Assembly (NCBI RefSeq): GCF_000498395.2
Contig: NZ_CP010979.1
Span: 3,782,001 to 3,846,000, forward strand
Source: Pseudomonas putida S13.1.2
GTDB lineage: Bacteria > Pseudomonadota > Gammaproteobacteria > Pseudomonadales > Pseudomonadaceae
DNA: 64,000 bases
Reading direction: 5' to 3'
The notes below the pieces were generated by a model, which was not told the DNA's origin, did no database searches, and saw nothing but the letters and a program-made list of their open reading frames with translations. Shown piece by piece: positions 35,019-43,799 of the stretch. Numbering within the stretch: the first letter of the stretch is position 1; every line of letters starts with the position of its first letter. Made by a program: the position numbers and the translations under genes.

Positions 35019-37315
35019 CCTTGAGCCCCCCCGATCAGCTCGACTACAGCCTCCAGCAACGCATCGTCGTGGAAACTGGCCTTTGCCAAATAGTAGTCGG
35101 CGCCTGCATCCAGGCCACGCCGTCGGTCTTCCTCACGGTCTTTATAGGACACCACCATTACCGGCAGCGATTGCATGCGCTGGTCGCGGCGTACCAAGGT
35201 CACCAGCTCGATGCCGTCCATGCGCGGCATGTCGATGTCGGTGATCAGCAGGTCGAAATCCTCGCTGCGCAGGGCGTTCCAGCCATCCATGCCATCTACC
35301 GCCACCGCCACGTCGTAGCCGCGGTTGCCCAGCAGCTTACGTTGCAGCTCGCGCACGGTCAGCGAATCGTCGACCACCAGAATGCGTTTACGGGCCACGC
35401 CGCGGGCACCGCTGCTACCGCGCTCGACGCGTTCCAGGCTGCCGGTGCTGAGCAGTTTTTCCACCGAGCGCAGCAAATCTTCGACATCGACGATCAGCAC
35501 CACCGAGCCGTCATCGAGCAAGGCGCCCGAGGAAATGTCCTGCACCTTGCCAAGCCGCGGGTCGAGTGGCATCACCACCAGCACCCGCTCGCCCACCAGA
35601 CGCTCCACGGCCACGCCGTACAGTTGCTCACGCTCGCGGATCACCACCACCCGCAGGCTGGCTTCATCGCTTTGCCCGGCCGGGCGGTTGAGCAACTGGC
35701 TGGCCGCCACCAGGCCGATATGCCGGCCTTCATGCCAGAAGTGCTGACGCCCTTCAATCTGTACGATCTGCTCGGCGGTCACTTCCAGCGTGCGCTCGAT
35801 ATGGGCCAGCGGGAAGGCGTAGGCCTCACCGCCCACCTCGACAACCAGGCTGCGCACCACCGACAGGGTCAGCGGCACCTGCAGGTGAAAGCGACAGCCC
35901 TGCCCCGCCATCTGGGTCAGCTCTATCGAGCCGCGCAGCTCGCGGACCATGTGCTGCACCGCATCCAGCCCCACACCGCGCCCGGACACCTCGGTGACCT
36001 TGTCGCGCAGGCTGAAGCCAGGCAGGAACAGGAACGTCAGCAACTCCGCATCGCTCATTCGCGCCACTGTGTCGGCGGGCGACAGGGCACGCTCGACGAT
36101 GCTGCTGCGCAGGCGCTCAAGGTCGATACCGGCGCCATCGTCGATCAGCTCCAGGCTGAGCATGCCGGCCTGGTGCGACGCCCGCAGGCGGATCACACCC
36201 TCGTCCGGCTTGCCCGCCAGCAGGCGCCGCTCGGGCAGTTCGATCCCGTGGTCGACGGCATTGCGCAACAGGTGGGTCAGCGGTGCTTCGAGCTTTTCCA
36301 GCACATCGCGATCGACCTGGGTCTTCTCCCCTTCCACCACCAACCGCACCGGCTTGCCCAGCGAACGGCCCAGGTCGCGGACCATACGGCTCTGCCCGGT
36401 CAGCACGTCGGCAAACGGCCGCATACGGCAAGCCAGCGCCGTGTCATACAGCAACTGCGCACGCTGGCTGGCCTGCCAGCCGAACTCATCCAGGTCGGCC
36501 GCCTGCTGCTGCAGGATCTGCTGGGTTTCGGCCAGCAGACGTTGGGTTTGCGCCAGGGCCTCGAGCACCTCGCTGCTCTGGCCGCTGTCCTCCAGCTGCA
36601 TGCGCAAGCCGTCGAGCGCCTGCATGCCTTGGCCGTGCATGCGCTTGAGGCGCTGCAGGGTGGCCAGGTAAGGCTTGAGCCGCTGGGTTTCCACCAGCGA
36701 CTTGCTGGACAGGTCGAGCAGGCTATTGAGGCGGTCGGCGGTAACCCGCAATACCCGCTCGGCACCTTCGCCAGCGCGCTTGCCAGCCTTGCGCTGCAGA
36801 ATCGGCTCGGGCTCGGGCTCTGGTTCCGGCGGTTCGGTTGGCAATACCAGTGGTGCAGGCGGCAAGGTAGCCAGCGGCGGCTGTGGTACCACGGGTGCAG
36901 CCAACGGCTGCGCAGGCACGGCTGCACCCGGGTCGAGCAGGCTGGCCATCTGCGCAAGAAACACCGGCAAGGTCGCCTGCGCCCCGGCATCGCCTGGCGT
37001 GGCGATACGCATCAGCAGGTCGGTGCCCTGCAACAGCGCGTCGATGTGCTCGGCGGTGAGCCGCAGGCGGCCTTCCTGGGCCGCCACCAGGCAATCTTCC
37101 ATGACGTGGGCGACACTGACGCCAGCATCCACCCCGACGATGCGCGCTGCCCCCTTGAGTGAGTGAGCGGCACGCATGCACGCCTCAAGCTGGTCGGCCT
37201 GGGTGGGGTTGCGCTCCAGTGCCATCAGCCCGGCACTGAGCACCTGGGTCTGCGCCTCGGCCTCCAGGCTGAACAGTTCGAGCAACGATGCGTCGCGCAT
37301 TTGCTCTGGGGTCAT
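35015..37315 (-). CDS. wspE: WspE, hybrid CheA-type histidine kinase
   Basis: Autophosphorylates and passes phosphate to WspR and WspF. From ATG 37315 (MTPEQMRDASLLELFSLE) it has 766 residues and overlaps the wspD stop by four bases. A longer in-frame extension is rejected for that reason. Domains in order: Hpt with phospho-His H51 (AAHSLKGAARIVG), dimerisation, HATPase (HLLRNAVDHGIELPERR, DDGAGID), CheW-like, and a C-terminal receiver (VVDDSLTVRELQRK, LLITDIDMPRMDG). A proline-rich linker lies near 150-190. Confidence 0.96.
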   Translation of the reverse strand: MTPEQMRDASLLELFSLEAEAQTQVLSAGLMALERNPTQADQLEACMRAAHSLKGAARIVGVDAGVSVAHVMEDCLVAAQEGRLRLTAEHIDALLQGTDLLMRIATPGDAGAQATLPVFLAQMASLLDPGAAVPAQPLAAPVVPQPPLATLPPAPLVLPTEPPEPEPEPEPILQRKAGKRAGEGAERVLRVTADRLNSLLDLSSKSLVETQRLKPYLATLQRLKRMHGQGMQALDGLRMQLEDSGQSSEVLEALAQTQRLLAETQQILQQQAADLDEFGWQASQRAQLLYDTALACRMRPFADVLTGQSRMVRDLGRSLGKPVRLVVEGEKTQVDRDVLEKLEAPLTHLLRNAVDHGIELPERRLLAGKPDEGVIRLRASHQAGMLSLELIDDGAGIDLERLRSSIVERALSPADTVARMSDAELLTFLFLPGFSLRDKVTEVSGRGVGLDAVQHMVRELRGSIELTQMAGQGCRFHLQVPLTLSVVRSLVVEVGGEAYAFPLAHIERTLEVTAEQIVQIEGRQHFWHEGRHIGLVAASQLLNRPAGQSDEASLRVVVIREREQLYGVAVERLVGERVLVVMPLDPRLGKVQDISSGALLDDGSVVLIVDVEDLLRSVEKLLSTGSLERVERGSSGARGVARKRILVVDDSLTVRELQRKLLGNRGYDVAVAVDGMDGWNALRSEDFDLLITDIDMPRMDGIELVTLVRRDQRMQSLPVMVVSYKDREEDRRRGLDAGADYYLAKASFHDDALLEAVVELIGGAQG

Positions 37316-37977
37316 GACAGGCTCCGCTGCACGGCAGACAGTAAGTGTTGATCGTCCAGCACCCGCACGCTGCGGCCGCGCCACTGCAGGACTGCGGCGG
37401 TAAAGCGCGTGGCGTCCTGGCCGCTGCCCAGCAGCAGTGGGTCTAGCCGGTGAATACCGTCGATTTCCTCAACGGCCATCACTACCGGCCCTCCCTCGGC
37501 CGCCAGAATCAGCATGCGTGGCATGGCCCGACCGCCACGTTGCTCGACGGTGCCGGCCTGCACACCCAGCAAGTCAGCCAGTGACAGGCACGGCACCAAC
37601 GCACCGCGCACATTGGCAACCCCCTGCAGCAGCCGCGAGCGCTGGTGCGGCAGCGAATGCACAGCCTGCAACGGGGCGATTTCGGCCAGGCTGGCGGTGG
37701 CCAGCGCCAGCCACTCTTCGCCCAGGCGGAAAAGCAACATGGAGCGGCCGGTGTTTTCCTCGACCGGCTGTACCGCTGCAGCCTGGTGGTCCTGCATCAG
37801 CGCGTAGCGGTCGAGCAGCCGTGTGGCCGCAGCGGCATACACCTCGCAATTGCGGCAATGCACATGCCGCTCCAGCAGCGGGCACTGCTTGTCACCGTGC
37901 ACGCCAATACGGTTCCAGCAGTCGTCGATGTGCGCGTCATCCTCGGCCAGCAACTGCATCGTCGAATCACTGTTCAT
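37312..37977 (-). CDS. wspD: WspD, CheW-like scaffold
   Basis: Couples the receptor WspA to the kinase WspE. The 221 residues include an N-terminal extension with several cysteines and histidines (CWNRIGVHGDKQCPLLERHV, then HCRNCEVY) before the CheW domain (MLLFRLGEEWLALATASLAE to VRVLDD). Four-base overlaps with wspC upstream and wspE downstream show tight translational coupling. Confidence 0.95.
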   Translation of the reverse strand: MNSDSTMQLLAEDDAHIDDCWNRIGVHGDKQCPLLERHVHCRNCEVYAAAATRLLDRYALMQDHQAAAVQPVEENTGRSMLLFRLGEEWLALATASLAEIAPLQAVHSLPHQRSRLLQGVANVRGALVPCLSLADLLGVQAGTVEQRGGRAMPRMLILAAEGGPVVMAVEEIDGIHRLDPLLLGSGQDATRFTAAVLQWRGRSVRVLDDQHLLSAVQRSLS

Positions 37978-39248
37978 CGTTCAGGCTCCCGGCCAGCCCG
38001 CGCCGCACGATCCTGCAGGCGCCGGGCGCCGGCCAGGTCGCCCTGGGCCGCCAGCAAGGCGGCCAGGTGCACCAGCGCCTCAGGGTGCTGTGGCTCCAGG
38101 TACAAGGCCTTGCGATAGTGGGTGAGCGCCTGCTGCGCATCGCCCTCGGTATCGCTGAGCAGCCCCAGCCAGTAGTACACCTGCGCCGACGGCGGATACT
38201 GGCCCAGGTACCGCTGGCATTCGCCACGCGCCTGCTCGCTGGCGCCGGCATTGGCCAGCCGGGCAATGCTGGCCAGCAACTCGCTGGCGCCCTCGTGCTT
38301 GTGCTGGCGGGCTGGCGCTGGCCTGGCCGCCACCGGCAGCACACGCAGCGGGCGCGGCACCGGCACGCTGGGCGGCGGATAACCTGGTGTGCGTAAAGTC
38401 GCCAGCGTACGCTGCGCAGGCTGGGCGGGTGCCGCCGGCAACGGGGCGCTGTCGCCCTCCTGGCGCACGTAGGCAAACGACTGGGCGATCCCCAGCGGAC
38501 GCATGCCCAGGCGTGCCAACAAACTGCCTTCGGCCGGGCCGATGAACAGCACACCCTGTGGATGCAGCAGGCGCTTGAGCACTTCGAACACACGCTGTTG
38601 GGTAGGCACGTCGAAATAGATCAACAGATTGCGACAGAACACGAAGTCGTACAGGCCATCGCGGCTGGCCAACGCCGGGTCAAGCACATTGCCCACTTGC
38701 AGGCTGACCTGCTGGCGTACCCGCTCATGCAGGCGGTGGCCTTCGTCCAGCGCATCGAAATAGCGCTCGCGAAAGCCCAGTTCGCTGCCACGGAAGGCAT
38801 TGCGGCCATACACAGCCTGCCCGGCCTTGGCGACCGAGCTGGGGCTGATGTCCATGCCATCAATCAGGAATGCACCCGGCGCCATGCCGGCGTCGAGCAA
38901 GGCCATGGCCAGCGAATAAGGTTCCTCGCCGGTCGAGCAAGGCAGGCTGAGCAATCGCAGCGGGCGCGCGCCCGCCAGGTGGGCCTGGCGTTTGTGGGCC
39001 AGGCTGGCCAGCGCTGTGAACGAGTCGGGGTATCGGAAAAACCAGGTCTCCGGGACGATCACCGCTTCAATCAGCGCCTGCTGCTCATCCGTCGACTGCT
39101 GCAGGCGCAGCCAGTAGTCGTCCAGGTCGATCGCGCCCATGGCCACGCAACGCTGGCGCAGCGCGCGTTCGACCATGGGCGCGCCCACCGACTCCACGTC
39201 CAGGCCAATACGCTCACGCAAGAAGCGGAAAAAACGCTGTTCGTTCAT
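37974..39248 (-). CDS. wspC: WspC, CheR-type methyltransferase with TPR tail
   Basis: Methylates glutamates on WspA using SAM and raises signalling. CheR N-domain (FFRFLRERIGLDVESVGAPM), catalytic domain (LLSLPCSTGEEPYSLAMAL; YDFVFCRNLLIYF) and C-terminal tetratricopeptide repeats (about 330-415, VYYWLGLLSDTEGDAQQALT). The 424 residues match WspC. Overlaps its neighbours by four bases on each side. Confidence 0.96.
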   Translation of the reverse strand: MNEQRFFRFLRERIGLDVESVGAPMVERALRQRCVAMGAIDLDDYWLRLQQSTDEQQALIEAVIVPETWFFRYPDSFTALASLAHKRQAHLAGARPLRLLSLPCSTGEEPYSLAMALLDAGMAPGAFLIDGMDISPSSVAKAGQAVYGRNAFRGSELGFRERYFDALDEGHRLHERVRQQVSLQVGNVLDPALASRDGLYDFVFCRNLLIYFDVPTQQRVFEVLKRLLHPQGVLFIGPAEGSLLARLGMRPLGIAQSFAYVRQEGDSAPLPAAPAQPAQRTLATLRTPGYPPPSVPVPRPLRVLPVAARPAPARQHKHEGASELLASIARLANAGASEQARGECQRYLGQYPPSAQVYYWLGLLSDTEGDAQQALTHYRKALYLEPQHPEALVHLAALLAAQGDLAGARRLQDRAARAGREPER

Positions 39249-39751
39249 GTAGGCATCCCTGTCGGGTCTTGCGTGTACAGCAATTGGTGCACGGCGTCGG
39301 TCAGCAGGTCATTGACTTCGATGCGCTGCAGCAGGCCCAGAGCATCCTGGCGCACCGGGCCCAGGTAAGGCGCTTGGCCTGTATCCACCCCATAAGGCTG
39401 GAATTCGTCCGGTTGGCAACGCAGGGTTTCGGTGGCCTGTTCCAGAATCAGGCCAAGCTGCAGGCTGCCACGGTAGTGCACCAGCACCAGGCGGGTACTG
39501 GTGCGCTGCGCCGCGGGTTGGCCAAAACTCAGCGCAGCAAGGTCGATCACCGGGACCAGTTGGCCGCGATGGGCGAGGATGCCCGCGACCCAGGCAGGTG
39601 CCTGGGCAATCGGCTTGAGCGGCTGGCGCGGCAGCACCTCGATCACCTCGTGCACGCTCAGGGCAAAGCGCTGCTCCCTGAGGCGAAACTGCAGGTACAA
39701 CGCGCCCTTGACGTTGTGCGCGGGTGCGGCGCGCAGTGGCAAGTCGTTCAT
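39245..39751 (-). CDS. wspB: WspB, CheW-like scaffold
   Basis: Second CheW-type adaptor, 168 residues, almost only the CheW fold (LYLQFRLREQRFALSVHEVI, AGILAHRGQLVPVIDLA). It starts 5 bases after wspA and overlaps wspC by four bases. Confidence 0.95.
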   Translation of the reverse strand: MNDLPLRAAPAHNVKGALYLQFRLREQRFALSVHEVIEVLPRQPLKPIAQAPAWVAGILAHRGQLVPVIDLAALSFGQPAAQRTSTRLVLVHYRGSLQLGLILEQATETLRCQPDEFQPYGVDTGQAPYLGPVRQDALGLLQRIEVNDLLTDAVHQLLYTQDPTGMPT

Positions 39752-39756
39752 CGCAG

Positions 39757-41379
39757 TCAGACTTTGAAGCGCGACACGCCGCCACGCAGGCCGGCGGCCA
39801 CCTGGCTCAGTTCATCGATGGCAAAACTGGCCTGGCGCAGCGACTCGACGGTCTGGGTACTGGCATCGCTGAGTTGGGCCAGCGCCTGGTTGATCTGCTC
39901 GGCACCGGTGGCCTGGGCCTGCATGCCTTCGTTGACCATCAGTACGCGCGGCGCCAAGGCCTGCACCTGATGAATGATCTGGCTGAGCTGCTCGCCCACC
40001 TGCTGCACCTCGAACATGCCGCGGCGCACTTCTTCAGAGAACTTGTCCATGCCCATGACGCCGGCCGACACCGCCGACTGGATTTCGCGCACCATCTGCT
40101 CGATGTCGTAGGTGGCCACGGCGGTCTGGTCGGCCAGGCGGCGCACTTCGGTGGCCACTACGGCAAAGCCACGGCCATACTCGCCGGCCTTTTCCGCTTC
40201 GATGGCGGCGTTGAGCGACAGCAGGTTGGTCTGGTCGGCCACCTTGACGATGGTCACCACCATCTGGGTGATGTTGCTGGCCTTTTCGTTGAGGATACCG
40301 AGCTTGGCGTTGACCAGGTCGGCAGCGCCCATCACCTGGTGCATGGTCTCCTCCATGCGTGCCAGCCCCTGCTGGCCGGAGCCGGCCAGGCTGGAAGCCT
40401 GATCAGCGGCGGAGGTGACTTCGGTCATGGTACGCACCAGATCACGCGAGGTGGCGGCGATTTCCCGCGAGGTGGCGCCGATTTCGGTGGTGGTGGCGGC
40501 CGTTTCGGTGGCGGTGGCCTGCTGTTGCTTGGACGTGGCGGCAATTTCGGTAACCGACGTGGTCACCTGCACCGACGAGCGCTGGGCCTGGGCCACCAGG
40601 TTGGCCAGTGCCTCGGCCATTTCGTTGAAGCCGCTTTCGATGGCGCCGAACTCGTCCTTGCGGTCCAGGCTCAGGCGCATGCTCAGGTCGCCTGAACGCA
40701 GCTTGTCGAGGGCATGCACAATACGCTGCATGGGAGCGGTAATGGCACGCATCAGCAGCAGGCCGCAGATGCCGGCGGCGACGATTGCCAGCAGCAGCGA
40801 TACCACCATGCTGCCCTTGGCCGTGCTGACGGCGCTGACGATCTCGTTGGTGGCGGAGTCGGCAGACGCCCGATTGTGCTCGATCACTTCATTCAGGTGC
40901 TTGCGGCCATCTACCCAGGCCGGCGTCAGCACCTCGATGATCAGCCGTTCGGCTTCGGCATAGTTGTGCTGACGGTAAGTGTCCAGCACCTGACCGACGA
41001 TCTTCATGTAGCTCTCTTCCTGCTGCACGAAGTTGTCGAAGCGGGTCTGGTCGTCCTTGTCCTGGATGGTGGACTGGTAGCTGGCCATGTGTTGCTTGAG
41101 CCGGTCTTCGAAGCTTTTGAACAGCTCCATGTCGGCCGACGTGATTTCACGGTGGTTGGACAGGCCCACCAGTTGCTGGCTGGTGACGTAGCTGTCGACC
41201 CAGGCGCTGCGGATCATCGAGCTGTAGTAGACCCCGGGAATGCTGTCGGTCCCCACTGCCTCCTCGGCGGTTTCGATGGCCACCAACCGCGAGTAGGCGG
41301 CCACGATCATCAGCAGCATGATGGCGATGATCACGGCGAAACTTGCCAGGATCCGTTGGCGCAAGGTCCAGTTCTTCAC
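39757..41379 (-). CDS. wspA: WspA, membrane-bound methyl-accepting receptor
   Basis: Surface-sensing receptor at the head of the Wsp pathway, 540 residues. TM1 about 11-29, periplasmic four-helix sensor (30-188), TM2 about 191-210, HAMP, then the signalling domain with hairpin tip VADQTNLLSLNAAIEAEKAG and ATEVRRLADQT. The start is GTG 41379 with GAGGG seven bases upstream. A TATACT at 41423-41428 is a possible -10 box. First gene of the wspABCDEF-wspR locus, with no internal gap larger than 51 bases. Confidence 0.96.
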   Translation of the reverse strand: MKNWTLRQRILASFAVIIAIMLLMIVAAYSRLVAIETAEEAVGTDSIPGVYYSSMIRSAWVDSYVTSQQLVGLSNHREITSADMELFKSFEDRLKQHMASYQSTIQDKDDQTRFDNFVQQEESYMKIVGQVLDTYRQHNYAEAERLIIEVLTPAWVDGRKHLNEVIEHNRASADSATNEIVSAVSTAKGSMVVSLLLAIVAAGICGLLLMRAITAPMQRIVHALDKLRSGDLSMRLSLDRKDEFGAIESGFNEMAEALANLVAQAQRSSVQVTTSVTEIAATSKQQQATATETAATTTEIGATSREIAATSRDLVRTMTEVTSAADQASSLAGSGQQGLARMEETMHQVMGAADLVNAKLGILNEKASNITQMVVTIVKVADQTNLLSLNAAIEAEKAGEYGRGFAVVATEVRRLADQTAVATYDIEQMVREIQSAVSAGVMGMDKFSEEVRRGMFEVQQVGEQLSQIIHQVQALAPRVLMVNEGMQAQATGAEQINQALAQLSDASTQTVESLRQASFAIDELSQVAAGLRGGVSRFKV

Positions 41380-41499
41380 ATTCAGCCCTCAGGAATTCAC
41401 AACGAGCGGGAAAAATCGCTGAAGTATAGCCCAGAGGCCTTACAGATTTGCGGGTGAAGTGAGGGGTAAACAGGCATCGCTGCTGATGGACATGTCACA

Positions 41500-41587
41500 G
41501 GGGCTGCTGTGCAGCCCTTCGCGGGCACGCCCGCTCCCACAGGTATCATGATAACCCTGTGGGAGCTGGCTTGCCGGCGATGGGCTA
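41500..41587. repeat. Asymmetric REP pair (two different cores)
   Basis: The left arm has the gcggg/cccgc core (CGGGCACGCCCGCTCCCACAGG region), the right arm the ctggc/gccgg core (GTGGGAGCTGGCTTGCCGGC). Only the outer GTGGGAG parts pair. Located between wspA and the DUF533 gene. Confidence 0.75.
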
Positions 41588-41600
41588 ACGCAGCTCCCAG

Positions 41601-42284
41601 TTATTGGCCAGCAGCAAGCCGTACCTGGCTTTCCAGCTCCTGGCGCAGGGCTGGGTCCAGACGCAGCTGGCGGGCCAGTTCGTCCAGGTAAGAACGCTCC
41701 ATGAAGTTTTCCTGGTCGACCATCATCACGCTGGCCAGGTACATCTCGGCGGCCATTTCTGGCGTTTGCGCGGCGCGGGCCACCTCAGCCGGGTCCAGCG
41801 GTTTGTTCAGCTCGGCATGCAGCCAGTGCTGCAGTTCGCGATCGCTGTCCAGGCGGGTGAACTCGCCCTCGATCAGCGCCCGCTCCCGCTCGTCGATATG
41901 GCCATCGGACTTGGCCGCCGCCACCAGCGCTCGCAGCACCGCCTGGCTGTGCTGCTCGGCCTGGGCAGGCGGCAGGCGGTCGACGGTTTGCGGTTCGGCG
42001 GCGGCCCCCCGCTGGTTGGCCTGCCAGTTGCCGTAGGCTTTGTAGGCCAGCACCCCCAGCGCGGCCAGGCCGCCATAGGTCAGGGCTTTGCCGCCGTACT
42101 TTCGGGCCTTCTTGCTGCCCAGCAACAAGCCCAGAGCGCCGCCACCCAACAGGCCGCCACCTGCGCCGGACAACAGCCCGCCAAGGCCACCGGCAGCGCT
42201 GCCGGACTTGTTGGCGCCCCCCTGTTTTTCGAGCATTTGCTGGCCGGATTTGAGGAGTTGATCAAGCAAGCCCCGGGTGTTCAT
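41601..42284 (-). CDS. DUF533/TerB-like protein (YebE family)
   Basis: A 227-residue protein from ATG 42284 with GGAGA upstream. The N-terminal part is Gly-rich (GGLLSGAGGGLLGGGALGLL, about 31-52) followed by a hydrophobic stretch (ALTYGGLAALGVLAYKAYG), probably a membrane segment. The C-terminal TerB-like helical domain (LRALVAAAKSDGHIDERERA) has the acidic DGxID metal-like motif. The family is widespread in Gram-negative bacteria, with no settled function. Confidence 0.9.
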   Translation of the reverse strand: MNTRGLLDQLLKSGQQMLEKQGGANKSGSAAGGLGGLLSGAGGGLLGGGALGLLLGSKKARKYGGKALTYGGLAALGVLAYKAYGNWQANQRGAAAEPQTVDRLPPAQAEQHSQAVLRALVAAAKSDGHIDERERALIEGEFTRLDSDRELQHWLHAELNKPLDPAEVARAAQTPEMAAEMYLASVMMVDQENFMERSYLDELARQLRLDPALRQELESQVRLAAGQ

Positions 42285-42500
42285 TCGTGTGTCTCCACGC
42301 AAGAAGATTCAACCGCCAGAGTAAGGCTTGGCGCAGCACACGCCATGCTGGATTTGCTTCCGGATGTTGCATTGGCTGGCAAAAAGCCAACTAGACTCGA
42401 TATCGCCAATACGTCGCGCGACCGCTCTACGCTTATAACGATTGCTTCACGGCTTGCTTGATGACTGCCCCGAACAAGATCTGCAAAAAGAGGGAACACC

Positions 42501-43652
42501 ATGTCAGTGCACAAGACCGCATTGCTCGGCGCCATGACTGGCGCCGTGCTGGCCAGCGCCAGCCTGCAGGCTGCCGAACCGCCCAAGGCCCTGGGGCCTG
42601 GCGAGGGGCGCCTGGATATCGTTGCCTGGCCCGGCTACATCGAGCGCGGTGAAAGCGACAAGGCCTACGACTGGGTGACCGGTTTCGAGAAGGAAACCGG
42701 CTGCAAGGTCAGTGTAAAGACTGCCGCCACCTCCGACGAGATGGTCAGCCTGATGACCAAGGGCGGTTATGACCTGGTCACCGCCTCGGGCGATGCCTCG
42801 CTGCGGCTGATTGCGGGCAAGCGCGTGCAGCCGATCAACACCGCCCTGATCCCCAACTGGAAGAACATCGACCCGCGCCTGCAGAACGGTGGCTGGTACG
42901 TGGTCGACAAGCAGGTATACGGCACCCCTTATCAGTGGGGGCCGAACGTGCTGCTGTACAACACCAATACCTTCAAGCAGGCCCCTACCAGCTGGGGTGT
43001 GGTGTTCGAGCCGCAGAACTTGCCCGACGGCAAGCCGAACAAGGGCCGTGTGCAGGCCTATGACGGGCCGATCTACATCGCCGACGCAGCGCTGTACCTG
43101 AAGTCGACCAAGCCCGAACTGGGTATCAAGGACCCTTACGAGCTGAACGAGGAGCAATACAAGGCCGTGCTGGAACTGCTGCGCCAGCAGCAACCGCTGA
43201 TCCACCGTTACTGGCATGACGCCACAGTGCAGATGAGCGACGTGAAGAACGAAGGCGTGGTCGCCTCCAGTTCCTGGGGCTACATGGTCAATGGCCTGAA
43301 GGCCGAGAACCAGCCGGTGGCCTCGACCATTCCCAAGGAAGGCGCAACCGGCTGGGCCGACACCACCATGCTGCACAGCGAGGCCAAGCACCCCAACTGC
43401 GCCTACAAGTGGATGGACTGGTCATTGCAGCCGAAGGTGCAAGGTGATGTAGCAGCCTGGTTCGGCTCCTTACCGGCGGTGCCGGCGGCGTGCACCGGCA
43501 GCGAACTGTTGGGCGCCGAGGGGTGCAAGACCAACGGTTTCGACAATTTCGACAAGATTGCCTTCTGGAAAACCCCGCAGGCCCAGGGGGGCAAGTTTGT
43601 GCCGTATAGCCGCTGGACCCAGGACTACATTGCGATCATGGGTGGGCGCTAA
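42501..43652 (+). CDS. ydcS: YdcS, periplasmic binding protein of a polyamine-type ABC transporter
   Basis: Solute-binding protein, 383 residues, nearly collinear with E. coli YdcS (GRLDIVAWPGYIERGESDK, AATSDEMVSLMTKGGYDL, KFVPYSRWTQDYIAIMGGR at the end). Signal peptide about 1-24, cleaved after LQA. The substrate is probably putrescine or a related amine, inferred from the linked patD. An inverted repeat TTGGCT/AGCCAA (42372-42390) lies about 110 bases upstream of the ATG and could be regulatory. A long REP pair separates it from ydcT. Confidence 0.95.
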   Translation: MSVHKTALLGAMTGAVLASASLQAAEPPKALGPGEGRLDIVAWPGYIERGESDKAYDWVTGFEKETGCKVSVKTAATSDEMVSLMTKGGYDLVTASGDASLRLIAGKRVQPINTALIPNWKNIDPRLQNGGWYVVDKQVYGTPYQWGPNVLLYNTNTFKQAPTSWGVVFEPQNLPDGKPNKGRVQAYDGPIYIADAALYLKSTKPELGIKDPYELNEEQYKAVLELLRQQQPLIHRYWHDATVQMSDVKNEGVVASSSWGYMVNGLKAENQPVASTIPKEGATGWADTTMLHSEAKHPNCAYKWMDWSLQPKVQGDVAAWFGSLPAVPAACTGSELLGAEGCKTNGFDNFDKIAFWKTPQAQGGKFVPYSRWTQDYIAIMGGR

Positions 43653-43662
43653 AAGTTACTTG

Positions 43663-43773
43663 GCCTGCCCTGGCCCTATCGCCGGCAAGCCAGCTCCCAC
43701 AGGGTCTGCACAGGCCCCAGCCTTGCGCATGACTTGTGGGAGCTGGCTTGCCGGCGATAGGGCCAGGGCAGGC
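43663..43773. repeat. Perfect 39-bp inverted REP pair inside the ydc operon
   Basis: Arms 43663-43701 and 43735-43773 are exact inverted copies (GCCTGCCCTGGCCCTATCGC at the left end), spaced by 33 bases, between ydcS and ydcT. In mRNA this is a very stable hairpin. Confidence 0.92.
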
Positions 43774-43799
43774 AATACATAGACAACTGAGTACTGCCT

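Noticed and set aside
42303..42500. Sigma-54 promoter for the ydc operon
   Set aside because: No GG-N10-GC pair with proper -24/-12 spacing was found. Only a short TTGGCT/AGCCAA inverted repeat is seen.
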